Source of the DNA: Bursaphelenchus xylophilus
Taxonomy: Eukaryota; Nematoda; Chromadorea; Rhabditida; Aphelenchoididae
Length of the DNA: 64,000 bases
Reading direction: 5' to 3'
Assembly: GCA_904066235.2 (NCBI GenBank)
Contig: CAJFCV020000004.1
Coordinates: 7,378,001 to 7,442,000, forward strand
Shown piece after piece: positions 24,767 to 36,000 of this stretch. A program made the position numbers and the translations under genes. The notes under the pieces were generated by a model. That model searched no databases. It had not been told where the DNA came from and was given only the letters and a program-made list of their open reading frames with translations. Every line of letters starts with the position of its first letter. The stretch's first letter is position 1.

Positions 24767-25614
24767 AAAAATGCTCAAACGCGCTGGAAATTGTACCAAA
24801 ACAGTTTTAACCTATTGGAACTGTATTTAAAATAAATAATAATTAACATTGTTGCCTAAAAAGGCTAAATTTTGGATTTTACGAAATTTTTGAAAATCAT
24901 GATTTTTGTGGGCCCAAATCTGCCGAAGAAATGAAAACTTTTTGTAAGCGATTTTTTTTGTGTAGAAACAACGCATGGCACATAGAAAGAGTAGTCCTCA
25001 AATGATTTCGTTCAATTTTGCCCAAAACACCAAAAAATTTTCGTATTTTGGCATTTGACAAAACATTGAAATAATGACTTTCAGGAGTCCTTACGCGGAA
25101 TCGTTTCCAATTTTATAGAGCAGTATTTTGCGCTGCTTTCAAATATCTTTCTAATAGCCGCGAAAATTTTCCACAAAAAATTTTACATTTGAAAATTTGT
25201 AGATATTCACATATTTCATGATGTTACAGTATTCAGTCTTGTAAAATTTGCTAAAAAATTGACTCCCCATAGTGGAGAACATGTGTATCCACGTTTGAAT
25301 GACGTCACTTCGGCTTACTGGGTTCTGGCGGTGCTCTCCGATTAAAACGAAAAAGTTCAACTTTTTGGTGTTTTGGGCAAAACTGAACGAAATCCTTTGA
25401 GGAATAGTCTTTCTATGTGCCATGCGTTGTTTCTAAACAAAAAAATCGCTTACAAAAAATTTTCCAGGCCCACAAAAATCATGATTTTCAAAAATTTCGT
25501 AAAATCCAAAATTTAGCCTTTTTAGGCAACAATGTTAATTATTATTTATTTTAAATACAGTTCCAATAGGTTAAAACTGTTTTGGTACAATTTCCAGCGC
25601 GTTTGAGCATTTTT

Positions 25615-25683
25615 GCTTCCACCCGGACTCGAACCCGGGACCTTTTGAATGGTAGTCCGACCCACTACCGGTTGCGCCACGAC
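25615..25683 (-). repeat. tRNA-like segment in right arm of foldback copy 1
   Basis: Reverse complement of the segment at 24698-24766, with the same A-box and B-box. The two arms could thus drive convergent or divergent Pol III transcription (inference). Confidence 0.7.
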
Positions 25684-26180
25684 ATTTTTGTACACCTATC
25701 TGGAGATGCGCATATAGTCTATCCGATGCAGAATTTGATGCTGATTCCAAAAATGCAAAAAAATTCCGAGAAAATTATTGAAAAAAATCGAGAAAATCGA
25801 GATTTATTGATCAAGCATGGGCGTTACGGTATGTTACAGTAACCTGACAAACTTGGGGTCAATTACAAAGTTGTTCAGCATGGCCTATAACGTGTGTGTA
25901 CTCAGTTCTGCAATGTTTCGGCGATAAATTAGCACAATATATCACATTAAACGAAATTCAATAAATATGTCATATCTCGGTCATGATGACGAATTTTTCG
26001 AAAAAAATTCACGAAGTTGTTTAACAGCCTGTATGTCATCAGCTGAGACAGAAAAAAGTGGGGGTCAAATTCTAGGGCAGACCCCCATTTGAGCCTGCTT
26101 CAGCAACTCGCGAAGTGTCTTTTAAATGAAGCCACATACCACATAAGCCACTCCTCAAAGACAGATAAACTAATTTTCAG

Positions 26181-26415
26181 AGTGATGACAATGATGGCTG
26201 CTGCATTCGGAGACGTTCGAACCCTTCCCAAAACCCATACTGAACTTTTTGTGATAATGATCTACTTTACTGTCGGAATTGCTCTTTGGGGTGGAATATT
26301 TGTCCTCCTCACAGGCTACATAACCGACACCTTTGTCAAAAAATGTCAGACATTTCTACGTTGGACGGTACGACGCTATTACATGCTAAAATACAGGCAA
26401 AATGAGAGCAATTGA
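26181..26415 (+). pseudogene. ion-channel-like pore/S6 exon (fragment)
   Basis: Last exon opening after TTTTCAG at 26174-26180, with a leftover base indicating phase 2. It encodes M-A-A-A-F-G-D-V-R followed by T-H-T-E-L-F-V-I-M and a strong TM segment with W-G-G-I-F-V-L-L, then a basic tail and stop at 26413-26415. The pattern filter(GFGD)-TxxE-TM resembles the pore loop and S6 of tetrameric cation channels (CNG/EAG-like), but no cyclic-nucleotide domain follows. Upstream exons are not found; the foldback element ends only 55 nt before the exon. Either the gene has lost its 5' part or it lies beyond the element. Confidence 0.4.
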
Positions 26416-26667
26416 CGACATTTGAAGAAACATTTGATTTTATTGTGCATAAATATTATTTTGATACCACTTCGAGGCCATTATGAAAGGAAGGAATAAA
26501 GAAATAAATATGTAGAAAATATGTAGAATCCAATGACCGGTAATGGGGAATCTCAAAAAAATAAATAAAAGGCTAAAAATAAAAATTAGTAAAAAAGTTT
26601 GAATATGCAAATTTCGAGCCTCCAATTTTTTTTTCTTTGTCAACCGCCCATTCGATGGTCATCCGAG

Positions 26668-29600
26668 ATGACCGGCCGGCTCTTTCTATGGGCAGTTCTC
26701 CTGCAAAATTTTTCCGTCCAGGCCCTTCATTATTCTGACGTGATGACTTCGAAGCTGGACCACATGACAAGAAGTATGGACACGACTGCTGATCCTTGCA
26801 ATGATTTCTTCACCTATGCTGCCGGAAATTTTGACCTAAATCAAATTGTTAAGATTAATCTTTTCCTCAAGAAAAGTCTACCGCAATCAGACGTTGGAGA
26901 TCAGGTAGGACTTAGATCGAGTATGACAAACGCTTTTCGATCTTGATTTACTTGTTTTTTAGTCTATAAGGTCATTTTTTTAATTTCAGATCCTAACCGT
27001 CCAGGAAGTTAAGGCGTTCTTCTCCTATTGCTTGACGAATACCGCCATAATGGAAGAACCGATCCGTCCAGAAAAATACAATCTGCAAGTGACCAGTTGG
27101 AAACTGAACAATTTTACCTTTCCAATGAAGAACGAAGTTATCGCCAATAACGACGACTTTTTTATCGAGCTAGTCTTGGAAATGTACGTTTGTCTGTTTT
27201 ATTCGGGAGCCCCGATTTTTAACCAATGGGGTTCCGATGCTTCTGCGGGGAAATTATTTCTGAATATTCCACCCAAGGTCAACCAAGAACAAGCTTGGTA
27301 AGTTATTTGTGCATCACATGAACATATTAATATGTCTGGAAAATAACGACTTATTAATACTGTGGATCGGGGTTGATTGAATATATATGGTAACTTTCAG
27401 GCAGAAGTACTGCAATGTCACTGGAGGATGTGCTAATCTGGTCTACGACCGGAATTACATGGCACAAGGTTACGTACAGGCAGATCATTTAAAAGGCCGC
27501 TTCTTCAACAAAACTATGGGGACAAGATTAGACGAAACTTTCCCGGATATTGCTTTTTATTTTCCGAACGTCATAGATGTAAGTTTTTGGGTTTTGCCTT
27601 CTGGCCCAAGGCAACCTTATGTCTGAAAATAAAACTGCTTTTTGCCGGACAAGACACAGCTCGGGCACAGCTTAAAGCAAGGCAAGAAAACATTGATGAA
27701 GGTGCACGATCCCCACGGCTTTTTTGAGCTGCGCCCGAGCAGTTTTTGCCAACTTTCAATTAGTCGTAACTCGTTCCTATCAAGTTCCCTTCTGTCTGTC
27801 TAGCAAAACACTGCAAGCGTTTAAACTACACGTAAAATTCCAGATATTCAAACTTCTTTTGATTCCGTTAGGCTTCCCGTTTCTTCCTGCAGCTTGCGAA
27901 GAAAAGAAAAATTATAAACGATGACTTTTTTCAGCCCAGCCAGTCTGCTCATCGTGCCAACTTTCTGAATCATCTAATGGAGTATTTTACCGATCAAATT
28001 CACCGCCCGAAAAAGTTTTACAACTGTGAAGATTACATTCAAGAGGCGTTTCCCCTTCAATTTTCCAAAATGGCGTACGAATTTGAGGTAAAACAAGACA
28101 AGGCGGGATTTGAGAAGCTGAAGGCAAAATTCTTCGAAGAAGGAAATGCGATTAAGAAAACCGCTGAAGGCATGCTCCGAAACGCAAACTTCAAGCAGAA
28201 TCAGACCCGACAGAACTATCTGGACAGATTGGCGAAGAATGAGTTCAAATTTGTGGATCATCCAATTCTTTTGGGAGATGAGCTAGCTTCAGTGGAACTG
28301 TTGTATTGGGATGCACCGTATATGAGGAGATTTGTGAATGGAATAGCCAAGGTTTTCAAGTTCAACTCGGAGAAAAAGCTGAAAAATTTTGTCATCCCAG
28401 AGTACAAGGTAAGTCTATTCGTAATTTGAAGTAAACATTTAGGTAATGCGTTTTCTGACATAATATTCCAACAGAATACTTTTTTAGGGTACGTCCGAGC
28501 CTTGAATTGGCATTCTTTTTTAGCTAGCTCTCGGGCTTCGTACTTCTTCTGAGACCTTGTTCAAGTCTGCAAAAATACAATCGCTTAGTTTTGCAATCTT
28601 TTTTGAGCAACATTAGTTCAAAACCGTTTCTTCTAACTAAGATATAGTATAAGAAAAATAGTAATTTTTTCTATTTTTTCGGGAATAAAATGTTGATATT
28701 TTATCTTCAGTTTGGTGCTTCCCACTCTCGAGAGAACCAGCACAATTACTTTCACTTTCGCACTGTTGAATATCCATACTACGATATCGACTTTCCCGCG
28801 TCTCTCGATTTCTCTGGAACAGGGTTTGTGATGGCCCATGAATTAGCCCATACTTTCGGCAAGTGATGAAATTTACCCTCGTCTGTTAGATTTAATTCCT
28901 TTAAAAATCGTGTACTACGTTCGCTTTAAATTTTAATTTTTGAAGGCAACCAGGTTAGGGCTGGTACTAAATGCAAATAAAATTTTCTTAATTTCCCGTT
29001 TTTTAGGAGATAATTTGCTACAAAGTCATGAGGACCCGGACAAGGAGCATCGTGCTCGGTGGGACTGTATTACAAAGCTCTATAGTCAACAATGTGATCC
29101 ACAAAGACCGGACTTCTGTGTGAATCCCAACAAAATCGCCGACGAGGCATTTGCGGATCAAGTTGGTGAGTATTAGCTGCAATACTGGACAAAAGTTCCT
29201 GGGGCAGTTATTCCCCCTAGAAGTTAACCGAATCAGCCCGGGCGCCACTCGGAAAATAGTCGTGAAATTTTGCGTAATTGAGCTGCCGGTTTTTTTTTGT
29301 ATCCCGACTGCGTCGAGCTTCTGTTCGTCAGTCTAGTGCCCAAAGCACGCCGATTTATTTTCCTCACAAGGGAAGTACTTTTATGGGGGCTCCAACTTTT
29401 ATGGTTAGACGGGATTTTTGTCACAGGTATTTTTGTGAGCTGCGCCCTTGTTTTATGAAAATGTTGTTGCCATTTTATACAAAGGATGTGCATGAAGCCT
29501 GCAGGCGTGCAAATCACGTTACAAGTTAAGCTATGCAACCTTTCTTGAGCAACTTTACGTTTTTCCATTTTCATTCTGCAGCTGCGGAAAAAGGGAAATT

Positions 29601-30668
29601 TTTTTTTGAGAGTAAGCCCCAAAACAAGTCGTCCACACGTTTTATACTTACCTCAATGTCGTTTTAGGTATTCGTCTGGCCTATTTTTCAAATTTCGTCC
29701 CTGGAAATATTTCGGAGCCCCGAATAATTCAACAGTTCTCCAACAGGCAACTTTTTTTCATCAACATGGCCCAGACCATTGCGGCGACGGGGCGTTGGAA
29801 AGACTACAATGTAGCGAATCCCCATCCGCCAGCTCGAGTTCGTGTTTGGGGAGCCCTTGCCAATTTTAAAGGATTTGCCGAGGCTTTTCGTTGCCCTGTT
29901 GGTTCGAGGTATCACCTTCCAGCGGACCAACGATGCAATATCTTCGACTTTGACATCGATAGCACAACTACCACGACGACGACAGCTACGACCACAACTA
30001 CAACGGCCACTACAACAACGGCTACAACAACTACTACAACGACTACATTAATTACAACAACGGCTGCAACGACGACTATACCAACTACTACTGCAGTGGC
30101 TACAGAAATTACAACGCCTGCTGCTACAACGACTACACCAACTACCATTGAAGCAACTGCTGCGACGACTACAGAAACTATAACAACGACTATACCAGCT
30201 ACCACTGCAACGACTACAGAAACTACTGAGGAAGCTACTACAACAATAACTACAGAAAATGCTACAACTAGCACTGCAGCGCATCACGAACCAGTTGTAA
30301 CTGAAGGAACTCATCATGCCAGTACGAACACTCCACCGGCCCCTGGACCAACCAAATCAACTCCGAATCCACATACGACTACTACGCAATCTACACCAAG
30401 AACTACTCCTTCTACGCCAAGAACCACTCCCCCTATGCCAAGAACAACTCCCTCTGGGACAAAAACTACCCCTTCTACGCCAAGAACTACTCCTTCTACG
30501 CCAAGAACTACTCCCTCTAAGCCAAGAACTACGCCCACTCCATCTTCACCGGAACCAGACTATAACCACGAAGAATATGGAGAAGTTGTCCCCAAAAACT
30601 CGATTCTATTGTCACCGCCGTCTGTCTTATATCCCATACTGGCATTTGCATATATTATGTTCCAATAA
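26668..30668 (+). CDS. M13 (neprilysin-like) metallopeptidase with mucin tail and GPI-type C-terminus
   Basis: Exons 26668-26904, 26990-27297, 27401-27578, 27935-28408, 28711-28858, 29007-29165 and 29668-30668 give 834 residues. A signal peptide (about 1-19) is followed by the M13 hallmark S-M-D-T-T-A-D-P-C-N-D-F-F. The zinc site is present: H-E-L-A-H (about 442-446) and E-A-F-A-D (about 495-499). The M13 C-terminal block follows (R-V-R-V-W-G-A, then F-A-E-A-F-R-C-P). The N-A-Y/F-Y substrate motif is not recognisable. From about residue 600 the protein is a Thr-rich tract, then T-T-P-S-T-P-R repeats, ending in a short hydrophobic segment without a cytoplasmic tail, as in GPI-anchor signals. 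The intron after 28858 needs a GC donor (TTCG|GCAAGT); a GT donor two codons later gives an immediate stop. Probably a cell-surface peptidase. Confidence 0.87.
29958..30540 (+). repeat. Thr/Pro-rich coding repeat tract
   Basis: ACN-rich trinucleotide repetition encodes long Thr runs to about 30290. Then about 30370-30540 holds imperfect 21-nt repeats encoding T-T-P-S-T-P-R. The tract is likely length-variable and forms the O-glycosylatable stalk of the M13 protein. Confidence 0.85.
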
Positions 30669-30687
30669 ACAGAAATTTAGGTTTACA

Positions 30688-31134
30688 GGGGAAGTACCCC
30701 AAGTGCGACGCTCAGATTTTCTTTAAATTTTGCACATACTTCTGTCATGAACTAAACATCAATTCCTGAAAGTTTTAGCTCGCGCTTTGCGGGCGCCGCC
30801 GAGATATCGAACGATTTTTGCCGCCGAGAGGACACGCTAAACGTGGAGAGCGGTCAGAGAGAAACACGGTTTTTGGCCATAGCTTTGGCAGTTTTGTACG
30901 GAAAATTTTGATTTTTTGTAGAAATATTATACTTTCCGGTAGAAATAGGTATGAAACTTTTCGTGCCGATATTCGGCAAAAAGTCCTAGATTTTGGCCGA
31001 CTTTCGATCTAAAAATCTCGGTTGTTTCTGCAAAGCGCGAGTTAGCACTCTCGCATATATGTTAGAAAAAATTGTTCTAAATTTGTGCCAAGTTTCATCA
31101 AAATCTGAGCGTCGCACTTGGGGTACTTCCCTTG
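30688..31134. repeat. foldback (MITE-like) repeat at M13 gene 3' end
   Basis: Arms of about 33 nt: left starting GGGAAGTACCCCAAGTGCGA, right its reverse complement ending at about 31131. Further internal pairing involves the GCGCTTTGC region near 30782 and its complement near 31031. It sits 20 nt after the stop codon of the M13 gene, so it may lie in or next to its 3'UTR. No coding capacity. Confidence 0.75.
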
Positions 31135-31421
31135 TTAGTTTACTCGGTTACGAAAATTCAAAGCACCAAAGATTTATTCAAAATTTTTAAACCCCAATTT
31201 GAAAGCATAGGCAACGAAGCGGCACGGTAACCCGAAATATGTACATAGAAGAAAAATTTTCCCGCTCACTTTTGAGTTTCGTCCAAACGAAGTGTCAAAA
31301 TTGACAAAAGAAGTAAAACAATTCCGAGAAAAATATTTTTCGGTCGGAAAAAATCTTTAACACAGGGAACTCAAAATCACTTATAAAAACTTTTATTTAC
31401 TTATAAAAACTTCAAGTTTTT

Positions 31422-32691
31422 AGCTTAAAACGCACTTCGCGAGCTGTGGAAGGGGATTGAGTACGGAAAGGTGGTAAAAACTGTGGTAAAAACAAATAAT
31501 AATTAACATTGTTCGCTAAAAAGGCTAAATTTTGGATTTTACGAAATTTTTGAAAAACATGATTTTTGTGGGCCCAAATCTGCCGAAGAAATGAGAATTT
31601 TTTGTAAGCGATTTTTTTGTTTAGAAACAACGCAAGGCACATATAAAGACTATTCCTCAGAGGACTTCGTTCAATTTTGCCCAAAACACCAAAAAAAATT
31701 CGTATTTTGCCATTTGACAAAAAATTGAGATAATGATTTTCAGGCGTTCTTACGCGGAAACGTGTCCAATTTTTCAAGATCAGTTTTTTTCGCTGCCTTC
31801 AAAAATTCGACTCCCCATAGTGTAAAAAATGTGTATCCACATTTGAATGACGTCACTTCGGCTTTCTGGGTTCTGGCGGTGCTCTCCGATTAAAACGAAA
31901 AAGTTCAACTTTTTGGTGTTTTGGGCAAAATTGAACGAAATCCTCTGAGGAATAGTCTTTCTATGTGCCCTGCGTTGTTTCTAAACAAAAAATCGCTAAC
32001 AAAAAATTTTCATTTCTTCGGCAGATTTGGGCCCACAAAAATCACGATTTTCAAAAATTTTGTAAAATCCAAAATTTTGCCTTTTTAGGAAAAAATGTTA
32101 ATTATTATTTATTTTTACCACAGTTCCAATAGATTACAACTGTTTCGGGACAATTTCCAGCGCGTTTGAGCATTTATGCTTCCACCCGGACTCGAACCCG
32201 GGACCTTTTGAATGGTGGTCCGGCCCACTACCGGTTGCGCCACGACATTTTTGTACACCTATCTGGAGATGCGCATATAGTCTATCCGATGCAGAATTTG
32301 ATGCTGATTCCAAAAATGAAAAAAAATTCCGAGAAAATTATTGAAAAAAATCGAGAAAATCAAGATTTTTTGATTGAGCATGGGCGTTACGGTATGTTAC
32401 AGTAACCTGACAAACTTGGGGTCAATTACAAAGTTGTTCAGCATGGCCTATAACGTGTGTGTACTCAGTTCTGCAATGTTTCGGCGATAAATTAGCACAA
32501 TATATCACATTAAACGAAATTCAATAAATATGTCATATCTCGGTCATGATGACGAATTTTTCGAAAAAAATTCACGAAGTTGTTTAACAGCCTGTATGTC
32601 ATCAGTTAAGACAAAAAAAAGTGGGGGTCAATTTCTAGGGCAGACCCCCATTTGAGCCTGCTTCAGCAACTCGCGAAGTGCGTTTTAAGCT
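31422..32691. mobile_element. long foldback element with tRNA-like segment, copy 2 (left arm deleted)
   Basis: Same family as 24268-26125. The right arm (about 31870-32691) is complete and near identical to copy 1. The left arm keeps the terminal repeat and the inner part from about 31497 but lacks roughly 500 nt, including its tRNA-like block. The 22-nt ends (31422-31443 and 32670-32691) are perfect inverted repeats beginning AGCTTAAAACGCACTTCG. No target duplication is evident. Confidence 0.85.
32178..32246 (-). repeat. tRNA-like segment in foldback copy 2
   Basis: Same A-box/B-box block as in copy 1, with a few C/T substitutions. Only the right arm of this copy retains it. Confidence 0.7.
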
Positions 32692-33068
32692 CAATCTTTC
32701 CGGTGCTCTAGAAAAAACATTTTGTGTGTTGATGGTACTTTTTCTGCCTTCTTCTTTGGCTTCTACGTTCACCCTCTATTTTTATGGTATCACACAAACA
32801 ACGAAGACCAAAAAAAGATCACAGACTCTGCTTATCACGTGTTCTGTGACATCCTTGCATAATTAGCCGTTGATCAACCAAAACACCTCTTAGTTCATGA
32901 TCCATCACTGCACTCGGGGCGAACTTGCAAATACGTGAATCACAAATAAAAAATATAACTCTGTAAATGAATGCAAAACAAAGTTGAATCAAAAGTGATA
33001 TAAACGGATTATTTTCTTGTCCGCTATCGACCCCAGTTGTTTTATAGAGTAGTTTGAATTGATGTAAA
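32692..33068. other. short intergenic region upstream of ATPase-like gene
   Basis: Lies between the end of the second foldback and the ATG at 33069. AT-rich; presumably holds the promoter of the ATPase-like gene. No gene seen. Confidence 0.5.
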
Positions 33069-36000
33069 ATGTTTTTGAAACGTCTTCTCAAGAAGCGATT
33101 CCGTCTGAGCAGTGAACCTGATGCGGAATCAGAACCGAGGACTGCCCACAGTACTTCTTATGTTGAACATAAGTTGGGGATCCATGAATTGAAGGGGATT
33201 TACAAGGAGAGTTTTATAAATGCGGAACAGCCCGAGCAAAGTGACGGACTGAGCATCGCTGTGGCAAGGTGGGACCCTAAATTAACTTGCTTTTTAATTT
33301 TTTTCATAGTTATAATCTAGGGCATCTAAGTTAATATTAAGTTTAGGAAACGGTACGACTCAGATGGGCCCAATATTGTCGATGATGCCAAAGCTCCAAA
33401 ACGATGGAATTTCCTGTTGAACAAGCACTTCTACAACTTCTGGATCCTCCTTTCCGGCGCGACCGTCCTCAATATCATCGCTTACATCCTCGAGCGAACG
33501 GATCAGAAAGAAAACAACGCGTTGACAATCGCTACAGCCGTTACTTTAGTCTTGGCAGTCATCTCCATGATCTTGTTGTCTTTCTGGCAAGAGAGGAGGT
33601 CAATTAATATTGTGAATACTACCAAAAGATTTATTGGGAATTACTGTTTTGTGGTAAGAGATTGCGACACAAGATGTGTATCGACAAAAGAGTTGGTGGT
33701 TGGAGATCTCTTGCATATAAATGCTGGGCAGAGAATCCCAGCAGATGCGAGGCTGATCTTGGCAAATGATTTGTTCATTGACGCATCGATCATCACTGGA
33801 GTCAAAGACAAACAACATTATACTTGTGATGCAGTTGGGGATGATGTTAATCCCTTTGAAGCAAAGAACATTGCGTTCCAGGGCACTTATGTCACAGATG
33901 GAGACGGTCTTGGACTGGTGATTCGGACTGGGAGAAATACCGTAAGACGTCTTCTGAATTATTTCATTTTTAGTTTCTCGGAAACACGGCGGAGATCCAG
34001 GAACATGCGAGCAGGACTAGTTTATTGGCCAAGAATATTAAGGAAGCGGTGGATAATATCTGCATATGGGCGCTGATTATGTCAGTTGCAGCTTTTGTCA
34101 TCGGAATTGTGGTTAATGAGTAAGAACACACTTCAAGCAACCAATTACCGTATTATTATATAGATTCACAAATGTCCTTTATTACTTTATTATTGGATTC
34201 CTGGTTGTCCTTGTTGCCGCCGTTCCTCAAGGATTACCTCCGGCAATCATGTGTCATTTGGCCATCATAGCCAAAAGATTATCGCTGAAACATATTTGTA
34301 TTCGAAATCTGGACGTTATTGATGAACTGGGGGCGGCGACTGTTTTATTCACTGGCAGAGCTGGAATTCTGACAGAAAACAAATTAACAGTCATCAATTT
34401 ATGGTATAATCAACAGGTCCATCATGGTGAGCATGATCCATAATTACATTCCAGTTTTAATTTTAGTTCCTCTCACCAAATCTGCTATCAAAGAGATCCG
34501 GAAAAAGTCGAGCCATCAGCCGCCGTCTCTAAATCTGATGCATTCTGTGATGGGAGTCTGTAATCGCATATTCAAATTCCATGAACTCCCTTCTTTTGCC
34601 GTGAGAAAAGCCTTTATTCACACTCCAGAAACAAAGTTTGAAGACGAGACGGTGACCATTGGAAGAAGTGTGCAATTCCAAGCAGATCTAGTCACAATTC
34701 ATAATATAAATGATGAATATTTGGATACAAGACACACTGCTGACTTCACCGTGGAGATGAAGAGACATGGATTTAACAGTACTGTGGATGCTGCGATCTA
34801 CGGGTACCTCAAAAAGGCAAATGTCTCAATTCTGGAGCTTGGACAGACTTACAAAGTAATTACTTCTACTTTCAACAAATTTAACTGTCAAAGTTTTTAG
34901 CCGATATTTGAAATTCCGTTCAACGCCAACCGAAAATGGCAATTGATCGTTGCAAAATGCCAACGGCCAGTTGAATGCAAACTCTTTCCGTTGGACTGTG
35001 ATGACAAAGATGTGTATGTGGTGATGATGAAAGGAGCTCCAGATGAGATTCTCAAAAGATGTAACGAATATACATTTGAGGATCAGATACGCAATATCAG
35101 CCATGACTTCATTGCAGAGTGTGATGTGAGCCGAAATTTCTTAATTTGAACATTTTTCATTTTAGGCCACCGCCGAAGCCTTCCGTCTAAAAGGCTGTCC
35201 AGTTATTTCATTTGCCATGAAATTCTTTACATCCGAAAAAGATGTAAAACCGAAGAATCTGGAAGATTTGGCGTCTCAGAGTAACCTGACCTTCATTGGA
35301 ATGGCCTCACTGAATGATCCGCCCAGAAATGACACTCCCGCGGCAATAAGTACTTGCAAACAGGCTGGATTAAAGGTTTATCTCATCACTGGGGAACATC
35401 CAATGTCAGCGCTAGCCTTGGCTTGTCAAATTGGCCTGGTTCAAAGCGACATCGACAATATCAAAATAAATTTTGACGATGAAAACTTTGAAGTCCATTA
35501 TGGAGATGATTGGGCTGTTGTGAGGAGTGGAAGATTGAACCAAATGTCGAGTAAAGAGTTGGGAATGATCTTTGAAAGGCCTTATATCATCTTTTCAGAG
35601 TGAGAAATATTAGGTTGTATAATATGTTATGACCATTTTCTTGCAAAAGTTTGAAGTCGATTATTTCCTAGCTCAGATCCCTCCTTAGTTCAACATACCT
35701 ATAGACTAATAGAGGGCTTATCGAAGTTTCATCTAGTGCGTATTGCAAAGTCTTACGGCATAGCCGCAATTTTCTATTGCTAAAAACGCGGAAGTGCCCC
35801 GATTTTGGCAGGGTTCGAAACAACTCAAGTCACGTCTCTCTGCCAGCCGCTGCTGGTCTCGGATTGGTGTTATTGTAATCTTCAAGGGTCGTAGAAGGCG
35901 CTGACACGGCATCGTTACTAGGTAGCAGTGACAACTCATTTTATGAGCTGTTTTTCCGGAAGGTTACCGAAGCCGTCGCCTGAAAAGGCGTCTAAAAAGT

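Larger units (their letters stand above)
24268..26125. mobile_element. long foldback element with tRNA-like segments, copy 1
   Basis: A 1.86-kb palindromic element. Left arm about 24268-25040, right arm about 25350-26125, spacer about 300 nt. The termini are imperfect inverted repeats (TTAAAAGAGACTTCGCCAG versus the complement of the right end). Both arms contain the same tRNA-like block, in opposite orientation. No transposase is visible, so it is probably non-autonomous. A second, partly deleted copy lies at 31422-32691. The 86-codon ORF in each arm includes the translated tRNA-like block and is not a gene. Confidence 0.85.

Noticed and set aside
24539..24799. 86-codon ORF repeated at 25582-25842 and 32166-32405
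   Set aside because: It reads through the tRNA-like block of the foldback arms; the identical peptide arises from the repeat, not from a protein gene.
29007..29165. Loss of the third zinc ligand of the M13 protein (reading N-K-I-A-D as the ENIAD motif)
   Set aside because: A better alignment puts E-A-F-A-D followed by Q-V-G-I-R-L-A-Y on the motif, so the Glu ligand and Asp are present.
29912..30538. Minus-strand ORFs rich in Val/Ser/Gly over the Thr-rich tract
   Set aside because: Shadows of the ACN-repeat coding region on the plus strand.
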